A stretch of 64,000 bases of DNA from Clostridia bacterium (GCA_017429985.1 JAFRNW010000010.1:193700-257699); one strand, 5' to 3'; counted from the stretch's first letter, positions 33,759-42,921 are shown. Notes: generated by a model not told the origin, from the letters alone. Numbers and translations are program-made.

Positions 33759-34826
33759 ATGCAGGAAAAAGTTTTGATGAAAGGGAACGAGGCGATCGCA
33801 GAGGCCGCGATCCTGGCGGGATGCCGGCACTATTTCGGCTACCCGATCACGCCCCAGACGGAAGTCGCCGCCTATATGGCGAAAAAGATGCCGAAGATCG
33901 GCGGCACGTTCCTTCAGGCGGAAAGCGAGATCGCCGCGATCAATATGGTTTACGGCGCCGCGTCCACGGGAAAGCGGGCGATGACGTCGTCCTCCAGCCC
34001 GGGCATTGCGCTGAAATGCGAGGGCATCTCCTATCTCGCGGGATCGGACCTTCCGGCGCTGATCGTCAACGTCCAGCGCGGCGGTCCCGGCCTCGGCGGC
34101 ATCCAGCCGTCCCAGTCAGATTACTATCTGGCGACGAGAGGACCCGGACACGGTGATTTTCACGTGATCGTCCTGGCTCCCTCCAGCGTCCAGGAGATGG
34201 CGGACCTCACGGGCAAGGCGTTTGAACTGGCGGAAAAATACCGCATGCCGGCCATGCTGCTGGCGGACGGCACGATGGGCCAGATGATGGAACCGGTCGT
34301 GCTGCCGGACCCGGTCGAAACCGTCCCGGAAAAGACGTGGGCGGTCACGGGCACAGGATGCGCCAGAGAGCACAGGATCATCAACTCCCTGGATCTTTCC
34401 CCCGTCAATCTGGAGCGCCTGAACCTCGAACGCTTCAAGCGGTATGAAAAGGTCGAGGCGGAGGAGGCCATGTGGGAGTCCTTCCTGATGGAGGACGCGG
34501 AGATCTGTATCGTATCCTGCGGCATCACGGCGCGCGTTTCGAGAAACGCGATCGTCGCGGCAAGGGAAAAGGGGATCCGGGTCGGCATGATCCGTCCGAT
34601 CACGCTCTGGCCGTTCCCGAAGAAAGCGCTCCTGAACGCCGCGGACCAGGTACATGATTTCATCTGCGTCGAGCTGAACATGGGCCAGATGGCGGAGGAC
34701 GTGGAACTTGCCATCCGCTGCAGAAAGCCGGTCGCGCGCTGCAACCGGGTCGGCGGCATGATCCCGTCCCCGGACGAGGTGCTGGAAGCCATTTACAAAG
34801 CTGCCGGAAAGGAGGCGGGAAAATGA
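33759..34826 (+). CDS. 2-oxoacid:ferredoxin oxidoreductase alpha subunit
   Basis: 355 residues. The N-terminal [26 protein letters not shown] motif and [36 protein letters not shown] and [11 protein letters not shown] are hallmarks of the pyrimidine-binding domain of KorA/VorB subunits. Together with beta, gamma and delta it interconverts a 2-oxoacid plus CoA with acyl-CoA, CO2 and reduced ferredoxin. The family covers 2-oxoglutarate, 2-oxoisovalerate and indolepyruvate enzymes; the neighbouring branched-chain aminotransferase favours 2-oxoisovalerate-type substrates. It overlaps beta by 4 bp. Confidence 0.9.
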   Translation: MQEKVLMKGNEAIAEAAILAGCRHYFGYPITPQTEVAAYMAKKMPKIGGTFLQAESEIAAINMVYGAASTGKRAMTSSSSPGIALKCEGISYLAGSDLPALIVNVQRGGPGLGGIQPSQSDYYLATRGPGHGDFHVIVLAPSSVQEMADLTGKAFELAEKYRMPAMLLADGTMGQMMEPVVLPDPVETVPEKTWAVTGTGCAREHRIINSLDLSPVNLERLNLERFKRYEKVEAEEAMWESFLMEDAEICIVSCGITARVSRNAIVAAREKGIRVGMIRPITLWPFPKKALLNAADQVHDFICVELNMGQMAEDVELAIRCRKPVARCNRVGGMIPSPDEVLEAIYKAAGKEAGK

Positions 34827-35572
34827 TCGTATTCGACAAGCCGAAATCTCTGACGGACGCGGTATTCCATTACTGCCCCGGATGCACCCACGGCATCGTA
34901 CACCGCCTCGTCGCGGAAAGCATCGACGAGCTGGGGATCGAGGGAAGGACGATCGGGATCGCGCCGGTCGGCTGTTCCGTTCTTGCATATAACTATTTTG
35001 CCTGCGATATGATCGAGGCGGCCCACGGGCGCGCCCCGGCGGTCGCGACGGGCGTCAAGCGCGCGCTGCCCGACCGTATCGTCTTCTCCTATCAGGGCGA
35101 CGGCGATCTTGCCTCCATCGGCATGTGCGAGACGGTAAGCACCGCCGCGCGCGGGGAAAACATCACGATCATCTTCATCAACAACGCCATCTACGGCATG
35201 ACCGGGGGGCAGATGGCGCCGACCTCCCTGATCGGGCAGGTCACCCAGACCTCCCCCTACGGAAGAGATCCCAAAACGCAGGGATATCCGATCCGGATCT
35301 GCGAGCTTCTCGCGACACTGGACGGGCCGGAGTATCTTGCCCGCGTCACGGTCAACAGCGTGCCGCATGTCCGACAGGCGAAGAAGGCGATCAAGAAGGC
35401 GTTTCAGAACCAGATCGAGGGAAAGGGCTTTTCCCTCGTGGAGGTCGTCAGCTCCTGCCCGACCAACTGGGGCGTCACGCCGCTTGAAGCCATGAAGTGG
35501 ATCGACGAGAAAATGATCCCGCAGTATCCGCTCGGCGTTTACCGGGACCGGAGCGAGGAGGCGAGCAGATGA
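34823..35572 (+). CDS. 2-oxoacid:ferredoxin oxidoreductase beta (thiamine-binding) subunit
   Basis: 249 residues. The thiamine diphosphate/Mg binding motif [12 protein letters not shown] ... [16 protein letters not shown] is present, as is an N-terminal [14 protein letters not shown] segment and [11 protein letters not shown], typical of KorB/VorA. It carries the catalytic cofactor. Start and stop overlap alpha and gamma respectively, so the subunits are translated together. Confidence 0.92.
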   Translation: MIVFDKPKSLTDAVFHYCPGCTHGIVHRLVAESIDELGIEGRTIGIAPVGCSVLAYNYFACDMIEAAHGRAPAVATGVKRALPDRIVFSYQGDGDLASIGMCETVSTAARGENITIIFINNAIYGMTGGQMAPTSLIGQVTQTSPYGRDPKTQGYPIRICELLATLDGPEYLARVTVNSVPHVRQAKKAIKKAFQNQIEGKGFSLVEVVSSCPTNWGVTPLEAMKWIDEKMIPQYPLGVYRDRSEEASR

Positions 35573-36108
35573 AGAACAACGAGATTATCATTGCCGGTTT
35601 CGGCGGACAGGGACTGCTCTTTTCCGGGAAAGTCCTCGCCTACGCGGGACTCCTTGAGGGAAGGGAACTCAGCTGGCTGCCTTCCTACGGACCGGAGATG
35701 CGCGGCGGCACGGCCAACTGCAACGTGATCCTGAGCGACAGGCCGGTCGGTTCGCCCATCGTGCAGCATCCGACCATCCTGATGGTCATGAACACCCCTT
35801 CCCTGGACAAATACGAGAGCACGGTCGTGCCTGGCGGCATGATCTTTGTGGATTCCTCCCTGATCGCGAGGAAGGTGCAGCGGCAGGACGTGACCGCCGT
35901 CTACGTGCCCGCCACCCAGATGGCCGCGGACATGAACATGACCGGGCTTGCGAACATGATCCTGCTCGGCGCGGTCATCGCGAAGACCGGATGCGTGAAC
36001 GAGGCGGGGCTTGCGGACGCGCTGCACAAGGTGATCCCCGCGAGGAAGGCGGACCTGTTCGATTCCAACATGGCCGCGATCCGCGCCGGGAAGGAGTACG
36101 TGTCATGA
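35569..36108 (+). CDS. 2-oxoacid:ferredoxin oxidoreductase gamma subunit
   Basis: 179 residues from ATG 35569, overlapping the beta stop. The motif [19 protein letters not shown] and [18 protein letters not shown] are diagnostic of the gamma subunit (POR_N-like Rossmann module) of KOR/VOR complexes. It completes the delta-alpha-beta-gamma set. Its stop overlaps the start of the carbon-nitrogen hydrolase gene. Confidence 0.92.
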   Translation: MKNNEIIIAGFGGQGLLFSGKVLAYAGLLEGRELSWLPSYGPEMRGGTANCNVILSDRPVGSPIVQHPTILMVMNTPSLDKYESTVVPGGMIFVDSSLIARKVQRQDVTAVYVPATQMAADMNMTGLANMILLGAVIAKTGCVNEAGLADALHKVIPARKADLFDSNMAAIRAGKEYVS

Positions 36109-36896
36109 GGATCAGCTGTATTCAGATGGATATGCAGCTGGGACAGCCTGATTTAAACTTCGCGCACGTCCGGGAGCTGATCCTGCAGGCTGTTGCCGAT
36201 GAACATCCCGACACGGTCGTTCTGCCGGAGACGTGGAACACGGGCTTTTTCCCGAAGGAGGATCTCGCGTCGCTCTGCGACCGGGACGGCGAACGGGTCA
36301 GGAAAGAAATCGGCGCGCTGGCGGCGGACTGTTCCGTCAACATCGTGGCGGGAAGCGTCGCCAACGAACGCGGCGGCAAAATCTACAACACCTGCCTTGT
36401 CTTCGACCGCTCCGGGGACTGCGTCGCGTCCTACGACAAGACGCATCTGTTCACGCCGATGGGGGAAGACCGGAACTTTGCCAAGGGAGACCATCTCTGC
36501 AGATTCCGTCTGGACGGCATTCCGTGCGGCGTGATCATCTGCTACGACGTGCGCTTTCCGGAACTGATCCGGAGCATGTCCGTCCCGGGCATGGACCTGA
36601 TGTTCATGGTTTCCCAGTGGCCGGACGTCAGGACGGCGCATCTCAGAACGCTGACCGCCGCGAGGGCCATCGAGAACCAGATGTTCGTCGCGTGCTGCAA
36701 TTCCTGCGGAACGGCGGGAGAGACCCGCTACGGCGGGAACTCGTCCATCCTGGATCCCTGGGGCGCCTGCCTCGCTTCGGCCGGCGCACAGGAGGAGATC
36801 CTGACAGCCGACTGCGATTTTTCCGTCGTGGACGGGATCCGAAATTCGATCAACGTGTTTGCGGACCGCAGACCGGAACTATATAATTGTAATTGA
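36105..36896 (+). CDS. Carbon-nitrogen hydrolase, omega-amidase-like
   Basis: 263 residues of the nitrilase superfamily. The catalytic Glu (VLPETWNTGFF), Lys (YDKTHLFTPMGED) and Cys (GVIICYDVRFPEL) are all visible. The closest pattern is omega-amidase, which hydrolyses 2-oxoglutaramate or 2-oxosuccinamate to the dicarboxylic 2-oxoacid and ammonia. That would pull a glutamine-linked transamination forward, fitting its place between the oxidoreductase and the aminotransferase. Coupling to the gamma subunit is by a 4-bp overlap. Confidence 0.82.
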   Translation: MRISCIQMDMQLGQPDLNFAHVRELILQAVADEHPDTVVLPETWNTGFFPKEDLASLCDRDGERVRKEIGALAADCSVNIVAGSVANERGGKIYNTCLVFDRSGDCVASYDKTHLFTPMGEDRNFAKGDHLCRFRLDGIPCGVIICYDVRFPELIRSMSVPGMDLMFMVSQWPDVRTAHLRTLTAARAIENQMFVACCNSCGTAGETRYGGNSSILDPWGACLASAGAQEEILTADCDFSVVDGIRNSINVFADRRPELYNCN

Positions 36897-36918
36897 TATG
36901 AAAGAAGGAGAATTCATT

Positions 36919-38001
36919 ATGGAGTACACATTTCCCGTAACCAGAACGACGCATCCGCGTCCGCGTCCGGAAGATGAAACGAAGCTCGGCTTCGCGCGCT
37001 ATTTCACAGACCACATGTTCATGATGGAATGGGACGAGGGACAGGGGTGGCATGACGGCCGCATCGTGCCGCACGAGCCCTTCCTGATCGAGCCCGCGTC
37101 CTGCGTTCTCCACTACGCCCAGATGATGTTCGAAGGCATGAAGGCGTACCGGACGCCGGACGGCGGCATCCAGCTGTTCCGGCCGGACATGAACATCAAG
37201 CGCATGGCGAGGACCAACGAGCGCATGTGCATTCCGGAGCTGCCCGGGGATCTCTTCCTCGCTGCGGTCAAGGCGCTGATCCATGAGGACATCGACTGGG
37301 TGCCTTCCGCTCCCGGTACCGCACTGTACATCCGCCCGTTCATTTTCGGCGACGAGGTCTCGTTCTCCGTCCTTCCGGCGAAGCATTACCGCTTCATGAT
37401 CATTCTGAGCCCGACCGGCTCGTACTACGCGGCCAACGACGGCGGTCTCTCCACCACGAGGATCTACGTGCAGGACCAGTACATCCGCGCAGCCCGCGGC
37501 GGCACGGGATACGCCAAGGTCGGCGGCAACTACGGCGGCGGCATGCGCGCGTCCATGGACGCCCTGAAGTACGACTGCAAGGACGTTCTGTGGCTCGACG
37601 CCCAGGAGCATAAATACGTGGAGGAGATCGGAACGTCCAACGCGTTCTTCAAGATCGGGGACGAAGTGATTACGGCGCCCCTTGACTCCGGCACGATCCT
37701 TCCGGGCATCACCCGCGATTCCGTCATCAATCTTCTGAAGAAGTGGGGCATGAAGATCTCCGAGCGCAAGCTTTCCATCGATGAGATCGTCGAAGCCTCG
37801 AAGAACGGCACGCTGGAGGAGATCTTCGCGAGCGGCACCGCAGCGGTCATCTCCCCGATCGGCTGGCTGAACTACAACGGCGAGGACGTTCAGGTGGCGG
37901 ACGGCAAGGTCGGCCTGGTCGCGCAGAAACTGTACGACACGCTCTACGGCATGCAGACCGGCACGGTGGAAGACTTCATGGGATGGACCTACCGCATCTG
38001 A
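36919..38001 (+). CDS. ilvE: Branched-chain amino acid aminotransferase
   Basis: 360 residues from ATG 36919, preceded by AAGAAGGAG. It is a fold-type IV PLP enzyme of the longer (type II) BCAT group: YAQMMFEGMKAYRTPDG, YIRPFIFG, Lys200 in YAKVGGNYGGGM as Schiff-base residue, EEIGTSNAFF and SGTAAVISPIG. It interconverts Val, Leu and Ile with their 2-oxoacids using glutamate. As last gene of the block it would turn 2-oxoacids formed by the ferredoxin enzyme into amino acids, or the reverse. Confidence 0.93.
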   Translation: MEYTFPVTRTTHPRPRPEDETKLGFARYFTDHMFMMEWDEGQGWHDGRIVPHEPFLIEPASCVLHYAQMMFEGMKAYRTPDGGIQLFRPDMNIKRMARTNERMCIPELPGDLFLAAVKALIHEDIDWVPSAPGTALYIRPFIFGDEVSFSVLPAKHYRFMIILSPTGSYYAANDGGLSTTRIYVQDQYIRAARGGTGYAKVGGNYGGGMRASMDALKYDCKDVLWLDAQEHKYVEEIGTSNAFFKIGDEVITAPLDSGTILPGITRDSVINLLKKWGMKISERKLSIDEIVEASKNGTLEEIFASGTAAVISPIGWLNYNGEDVQVADGKVGLVAQKLYDTLYGMQTGTVEDFMGWTYRI

Positions 38002-38050
38002 AACAGGAAACAAACGTCTGCCGGAACGGCAGAACGCATATGAGAATCCA

Positions 38051-38087
38051 CAGCGCTCCGGAAGAGAACTTCCGGGGCGCTGCTCTT
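38051..38087 (+). terminator. Hairpin terminator after ilvE
   Basis: A 14-bp stem CAGCGCTCCGGAAG / CTTCCGGGGCGCTG with an AGAA loop is followed by a short pyrimidine tract (CTCTTTCC). The U tract is weak, so termination may be partial. Confidence 0.6.
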
Positions 38088-38175
38088 TCCGCCGGCAGAG
38101 AACCTGCTGCGGCGCGCGTTGAAAAAGCACCCCCGAACTGATAGAATGTGAAAAAAGATGCCGGAGGCGCCCAGT

Positions 38176-38415
38176 ATGCAGGATCCGAGACAGATGATGG
38201 ACGATCTGTTTGCGATGGATATGATCTCAGGGGATCTGGACAGGAAAAAGGACGATGAAAACGCCGCCGATCAGAAGAGCGGCTCCTCATCCGGCGGACA
38301 GTACCCGTCGGGCGGAAACAGCGGCGGGAAACCGTCGGGGGGCGGATGTCTTTCCGCGCTGATCCTGCTGCCCGTCATGCCGCTGATCAGCCTGTTCCGG
38401 GATCTGTTCTCCTGA
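38176..38415 (+). CDS. Small hypothetical protein with Gly/Ser linker and hydrophobic C-terminus
   Basis: 79 residues from ATG 38176, chosen because GGAGG lies 8 bp upstream. It has an acidic N-terminus (MQDPRQMMDDLFAMDM), a Gly/Ser/Pro-rich middle and a hydrophobic end (LSALILLPVMPLISLF) that could sit in the membrane. I recognise no family. The good ribosome site and a following terminator support it being a real gene. Confidence 0.5.
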   Translation: MQDPRQMMDDLFAMDMISGDLDRKKDDENAADQKSGSSSGGQYPSGGNSGGKPSGGGCLSALILLPVMPLISLFRDLFS

Positions 38416-38421
38416 GGAACA

Positions 38422-38444
38422 CCGGGGTCATGCCCCGGGCTTTT
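38422..38444 (+). terminator. Terminator overlapping the 3' end of the GtrA-like gene
   Basis: The stem CCGGGG/CCCCGG is followed by GCTTTTCC. The stop codon of the converging GtrA-like gene (38428-38430) lies in the loop. Confidence 0.6.
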
Positions 38445-38997
38445 CCGCCTCCTTCAGCAGGACGAACTTCTCCAGCGGGAAGAGGATCACCGCCTGGAGC
38501 GATCCCGCGCAGAACATGGCGATCGTCGGGGCAAGCGCGGACCAGAAGGCGGATCTGCTCTGCATGACGGCGTTTGCGACCACGCCCTGGAGCCATGTCG
38601 AGAACAGGATCAGGCAGATCATGACGAAGATATAGACGGCGACGTTAATGGCAGGCGCATCGGAGTGGAACGTGGTCCTGCGGTTCTGGAAATACCCGTA
38701 GATATTCGCGATCAGGTTGGACAGGAAAAAGGGGAGGACATAGCCCCAGTTGCTGTTTCCCGCACCGACGGACCGTTCCGAGAAGACGGCGGACAGGAAG
38801 TCCGGAAGCGGCGCTTTCCAGCCGCGCATCGTGAAAAACAGAACGTTGACGAGAACGATCTGCAGAAGCGCGACAAGCCCGCTGACCAGAAGGAACTTGA
38901 CGATCTGCCAGAGCGTTTTGACGGCCGGGCCCTTTGATTCGGCGCGGCGGTCCGTTTTTTCAATGAAGCCGGCGAGTCCGGCTGACGGTTTATCCAT
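38428..38997 (-). CDS. GtrA-like membrane protein
   Basis: 189 residues from ATG 38997. Four transmembrane helices (IVKFLLVSGLVALLQIVLVNVLFF; WGYVLPFFLSNLIANIYGYF; VAVYIFVMICLILFSTWL; ALAPTIAMFCAGSLQAVILF) and the NRRTTF motif after helix 2 match the GtrA family, whose members flip lipid-linked sugars for cell-surface glycosylation. It stands alone on the minus strand, converging on the small hypothetical gene. The start is chosen at MDKPSAG; an upstream alternative exists. Confidence 0.75.
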   Translation of the reverse strand: MDKPSAGLAGFIEKTDRRAESKGPAVKTLWQIVKFLLVSGLVALLQIVLVNVLFFTMRGWKAPLPDFLSAVFSERSVGAGNSNWGYVLPFFLSNLIANIYGYFQNRRTTFHSDAPAINVAVYIFVMICLILFSTWLQGVVANAVMQSRSAFWSALAPTIAMFCAGSLQAVILFPLEKFVLLKEAEKPGA

Positions 38998-39080
38998 AAC
39001 CGGATTATACCCCCTTAAGCCGCGCAAGGCAAATGAGCGGAAACTTGCGGAAACGGTTTTTCAGGCGTAATGTAAGGAAT

Positions 39081-41135
39081 ATGAGCAGGAACGGAAAGCA
39101 GGGAACAATCGAGGTCCTGGCGCCCGTCGGCGGGAGCGAACAGCTGAAGGCAGCGGTCTACTGCGGCGCGGACGCCGTATATTTCGGGCTGAAGCAGTTC
39201 AACGCGAGACGGAACGCGGACAACTTCTTCGACGAGGATCTTTCCGGAACGGTCCGTTTCTGCCACGCGCACGGCGTGGCGGTCCACATCACGCTCAACA
39301 CGCTGATCCTGGACCGGGAGCTTGCGGAGATGCGCGACGCGGCGGATACCGCTTGCGGTTCCGGCGCGGATGCGGTGATCACGCAGGATCTTGCCGTCGC
39401 GGAATACATCCGGACCTTCTGGCCTTCCGTACAGGTGCACGCGTCCACGCAGATGGCGGTGCACAACGCGGAGGGAGCGCACGTTCTTTCGGACGCGGGG
39501 TATCACCGGATCGTCCTGGCGAGGGAACTGACGCTTCCGGAGATCGCTTCCGTCGCGGAAAAGACCGAAGCGGACTGCGAGGTATTCATTCACGGTGCGC
39601 ACTGCATGAGCGTATCCGGAAACTGCTACATGTCCGCCATGATCGGCGGAAGGAGCGGCAACCGCGGCCTGTGCGCGCAGCCCTGCAGGCTCACCTGGGA
39701 AAAGGACGGAAGGGAATACGTCCTGTCGCTGAAGGATATGTCCTACATCGGCAGGATCCGCGACCTTGAAAAGACCGGGGTTCGCAGTGTCAAGATCGAA
39801 GGCAGGATGAAACGCGCGGAATACGTCGCGGCGGCCGTAACGGCATGCCGCGAAGCGATCGAGGGGAGAGCCCCCGACATGGACAGCCTGCGCGCCGTCT
39901 TTTCGCGGAGCGGGTTCACCGACGGATTCCTGACGGGAAAGCGGACGCTGGACATGTTCGGAATCCGGACAAAGGAAGACGTGACCGCCGCGAAGGACGT
40001 CCTGGCAGGACTCGCGCAGCTCTACCGAAAGGATCCCCAGCGGATCGCCGTGGACATGCATTTCACGGCGGAGGCGGGGAAACGCTCCGTCCTGACCGTG
40101 ACGGACGGAACGAACACGTCCGTTTCGGAGGGAGACGTGCCGGAGGAAGCCAGGACACAGCCCCTGACAGCGGAGAGTGCGTCGAGGAACCTGTTCAAGA
40201 CCGGCGGAACGCCCTATACGGTCCGGGGATTCGAAGCGGAGATCGGGCCGGACATCTCCATCCCGCCCGGGCAGATGAACGCGATGCGGCGGGACGCGCT
40301 GGAAAAGCTCACGGACCTGCGCTGCGGAACGCTTCCGCAGAAGCAGCCGTACGCACCCGCGGAGCACGCGCCGTACGTGCCGGGTAAAAAAGTGTTCCGG
40401 CTCCGGTTTGAACGCGCCGGACAGGTCTTCGATGGGGGAGAGGACACGCAAACGGTCCTGCCCCTGCGTCTGCTGGAGGAGCATCCGGAATTTCTCGGCC
40501 GGTTCGGGGAGAGGCTCATCGCGGAACTTCCTGCTCTGATCTGGGAAGGGGACGGTCCGGGGATCCGGGAGCGGCTCCTGAAACTGCGCGAGAACGGACT
40601 CAGGCATGTTCTTTCAGGCAACATCTGCGCGCCGGAACTCGTCCGCGACACGGGTCTGATCCTGCACGGGGGAGCGGAACTGAACGTTCTGAACACGGAA
40701 GCGCTCGAACGGTACGCGCGCTACGGATTCTCCGATCTGACGCTCTCGTTTGAACTGCCGCACCGGGACATGGGTGCGATCCACTCGGATGTCCGGCGCG
40801 GATTCATCGGATACGGGCATCTGCCCCTGATGAAGTTCCGCAACTGCCCCGGGAAAGGCAGGAACGGATGCGGCGACTGCACCGGGAACACCGTTCTCAC
40901 AGACCGGATGCGGGAGAAGTATCCGCTGCTGTGCAGGGAAAGGAAATTCTCCGAGCTTCTGAACTGCGTGCCGGTCTATACCGCAGACCGCCGCATGCCG
41001 GACACGGATTTTGAAACGCTGTATTTTACGGTGGAACCGGAAGAGCAGTGCCGCCATGTCTATGCGCTGTACCGGAACGGCGCGGCGCCCGACTTCAGAC
41101 GGACGGGCGGCCTGTATTTCAGGGAACTGCTGTAA
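39081..41135 (+). CDS. U32-family peptidase-like protein
   Basis: 684 residues if started at ATG 39081 (39033 also possible; neither has a good ribosome site). It has the U32 core: IEVLAPVGGSEQLKAAVYCGADAVYFG, QVHASTQMAVHNAEGA, VLARELTLPEI, EVFIHGAHCMSVSGNCYMSA and SVKIEGRMKRAEYVA, followed by the conserved CNCPGKGRNGC-like cysteines near the C-terminus (NCPGKGRNGCGDC). U32 proteins such as RlhA and TrhP act in RNA hydroxylation, and others are peptidases; which applies is not decided here. The long C-terminal DUF3656-like extension is present. Confidence 0.85.
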   Translation: MSRNGKQGTIEVLAPVGGSEQLKAAVYCGADAVYFGLKQFNARRNADNFFDEDLSGTVRFCHAHGVAVHITLNTLILDRELAEMRDAADTACGSGADAVITQDLAVAEYIRTFWPSVQVHASTQMAVHNAEGAHVLSDAGYHRIVLARELTLPEIASVAEKTEADCEVFIHGAHCMSVSGNCYMSAMIGGRSGNRGLCAQPCRLTWEKDGREYVLSLKDMSYIGRIRDLEKTGVRSVKIEGRMKRAEYVAAAVTACREAIEGRAPDMDSLRAVFSRSGFTDGFLTGKRTLDMFGIRTKEDVTAAKDVLAGLAQLYRKDPQRIAVDMHFTAEAGKRSVLTVTDGTNTSVSEGDVPEEARTQPLTAESASRNLFKTGGTPYTVRGFEAEIGPDISIPPGQMNAMRRDALEKLTDLRCGTLPQKQPYAPAEHAPYVPGKKVFRLRFERAGQVFDGGEDTQTVLPLRLLEEHPEFLGRFGERLIAELPALIWEGDGPGIRERLLKLRENGLRHVLSGNICAPELVRDTGLILHGGAELNVLNTEALERYARYGFSDLTLSFELPHRDMGAIHSDVRRGFIGYGHLPLMKFRNCPGKGRNGCGDCTGNTVLTDRMREKYPLLCRERKFSELLNCVPVYTADRRMPDTDFETLYFTVEPEEQCRHVYALYRNGAAPDFRRTGGLYFRELL

Positions 41136-41202
41136 ACGGGCACGCGCATCAGGCGCGGTGCCGGACACTATAAAGGACTGAATTTGAAAAGGAGGCACAA
41201 CA

Positions 41203-41589
41203 ATGAATTATACGGTTGAAGCACTGGACAGAGTCATGGAAGAAACCAAGGCGTCCTATCAGGAAGTCAAGGAAGCGCTTGAGGCGGCCAACGGCGACGC
41301 GAATGCGGCGATCGAGGCGCTCAAGGAAAGAAAGGCAGAAAACAAGAAGCTCAACGAGCTGAAGGAAAAACTCACGGCCATCATCAAAAAGGGAGACGCG
41401 AAAAAGGTCGTGCTCAGACGGAAGGGCGAGGAACTGATCTCCGTTCCGCTGAACCTCGGCATCCTCGGCGGGATCGTCAGCGTGGCGGCCGCTCCGGTAG
41501 CGGTGATCGTCGCCGCGATCGCGGCCTACGGGTTCGACTGCAAGATCGAAGTCGAGAACAGGGACGGAACGAAGGAGGAAGTGGACTGA
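41203..41589 (+). CDS. UBA-like/DUF4342 protein
   Basis: 128 residues. The N-terminal 45 residues (ALDRVMEETKASYQEVKEALEAANGDANAAIEAL, seen as two helices) resemble a UBA/TS-N three-helix fold. The rest is the DUF4342 pattern KKVVLRRKGEELISVPLNLG followed by one hydrophobic helix (GILGGIVSVAAAPVAVIVAAIAAYG). The function is unknown. AGGAGG precedes the start, and the gene has its own terminator. Confidence 0.78.
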   Translation: MNYTVEALDRVMEETKASYQEVKEALEAANGDANAAIEALKERKAENKKLNELKEKLTAIIKKGDAKKVVLRRKGEELISVPLNLGILGGIVSVAAAPVAVIVAAIAAYGFDCKIEVENRDGTKEEVD

Positions 41590-41617
41590 GTTTCCCTTCC
41601 ATCCGGACGGATATGAA

Positions 41618-41664
41618 AACCGCGGGAGGACAGGCTGCGTGGCGCTGTTTCCCGCGGTTGTTTT
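41618..41664 (+). terminator. Terminator after DUF4342 gene
   Basis: A perfect 10-bp stem AACCGCGGGA / TCCCGCGGTT with a 22-nt loop is followed by GTTTTATG. Confidence 0.75.
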
Positions 41665-41688
41665 ATGTCTGTATCCCCGTTTCCGGGA

Positions 41689-42834
41689 TCAGAGGGCGGC
41701 GAGGAAGGAATCGAGACGGTCCATGGCCTCCTTCAGAAGCGGGAGGGGTTTTGTACACGCGATGCGGATGTGCCCGGGGAGACCGAAAGCGGATCCGGGA
41801 ACGACCGCGATATTCTGATCCTCCAGCAGCTTTTCCGTAAACGAAAGGTCGTCCGTCCCGTCCGGCAGCCGGACGAACACGTACAGCCCGCCCTCCGGAT
41901 CGGGGCATGTGAGCACGCCTGTCTTCCGAATGCGGCCGGCGACATATCCACACCGCCTGCGGCATTCTTCCCGGATGCGTCCGGGTGCTTCCGGGTACGT
42001 TTCCAGACCTTTCAGCAGGGCAGCCTGCGCGATGGCGGACGGACAGCCCGCGCAGTTGGTGAAGATGCGGGACAGCGCGGTGATGACACACGGTTCTGCC
42101 ACGCACCATCCGATCCTCCAGCCGCTCATGGCGAAGGTTTTGGACGCGCTTGAGACGTAAACCGTGACGGCGCGTTCCGCCGCGTTGAGAAGGGACAGCG
42201 GGTTTTCCGTTTCCCCGGAATAGGTCAGTCCGTCATAGCTGCCGTCCACGATCAGAAAGATCCCGCGCTCCGAGCAGAACGAGGCAATCTCACGGATCCT
42301 GCTTCCGGGGCAGACGGTCCCGGCAGGATTGCAGGGTGTATTCAGGACCACGGCCTTCGTACGGTCCGTACATGCCTGCCTAACCATATCCGCCGTGGGC
42401 AGATAGCTCGTTTCCGCACCGCAGGGAAGGACGGTTTCCTTCGCGCCGGCGATGCGGATCATTTCCCTGTAGCAGGACCAGTACGGGGCAGGGAGGATCA
42501 CTTCGTCTCCCGGATCCGTCAGGACGGTCAAAAGAGAGCCGAGGATGGTTTTTGCGCCGTTGGAAACAGCGACGCACTCCGGTCCGACACCATACCGTTC
42601 CCCGAGCTTTTTCCGAAGCTCCGGGGTTCCGCAGGTAGCGGTGTATCCCGTTTCGTTGAGAAGGATGGAGCGGATCCCCGCGGAGCGGACTTCGTCCGGA
42701 ACGGGAAGCCCGGTCTCGCCGACGGTCAGGTCGATGACCGGCCGGCCTTCGGCGGACAGCTTCCGCGCCCGGTCCATCAGCGCGGAGATCGGGGAGGGAA
42801 TGATGGATTGGATTCTCTTGGACAGTTCAGGCAT
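41689..42834 (-). CDS. Class I/II PLP-dependent aminotransferase
   Basis: 381 residues. It is a fold-type I aspartate-aminotransferase-like enzyme: GETGLPVPDEV, SNGAKTILGSLL, LPAPYWSCYREM, LNTPCNPAGTVC, IVDGSYDGLTYSG, the Schiff-base motif SSASKTFAMSGWRIGW and the C-terminal HIRIACTKPL, where the substrate-carboxylate Arg is expected. The exact amino donor is not determinable. It is transcribed on the minus strand downstream of sufB, separated by a palindromic region. Confidence 0.87.
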   Translation of the reverse strand: MPELSKRIQSIIPSPISALMDRARKLSAEGRPVIDLTVGETGLPVPDEVRSAGIRSILLNETGYTATCGTPELRKKLGERYGVGPECVAVSNGAKTILGSLLTVLTDPGDEVILPAPYWSCYREMIRIAGAKETVLPCGAETSYLPTADMVRQACTDRTKAVVLNTPCNPAGTVCPGSRIREIASFCSERGIFLIVDGSYDGLTYSGETENPLSLLNAAERAVTVYVSSASKTFAMSGWRIGWCVAEPCVITALSRIFTNCAGCPSAIAQAALLKGLETYPEAPGRIREECRRRCGYVAGRIRKTGVLTCPDPEGGLYVFVRLPDGTDDLSFTEKLLEDQNIAVVPGSAFGLPGHIRIACTKPLPLLKEAMDRLDSFLAAL

Positions 42835-42876
42835 AGTCCGTATGCTCCGTTTCCCGGTCAGCGCCGGAAGAGATAG

Positions 42877-42921
42877 CGAAAGCCGGCTGCACAGACACAG
42901 AGTATGGTAGACCGGCTTTCG
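42877..42921. repeat. Perfect 10-bp inverted repeat between sufB and aminotransferase genes
   Basis: CGAAAGCCGG (42877-42886) and CCGGCTTTCG (42912-42921) are exact inverted copies separated by 25 nt. No T run follows in either direction, so it is not a standard terminator. It could be an operator, an RNA stability hairpin, or a weak terminator for sufB. The spacer contains a minus-strand CATACT that could be a -10 box for the aminotransferase. Confidence 0.7.
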
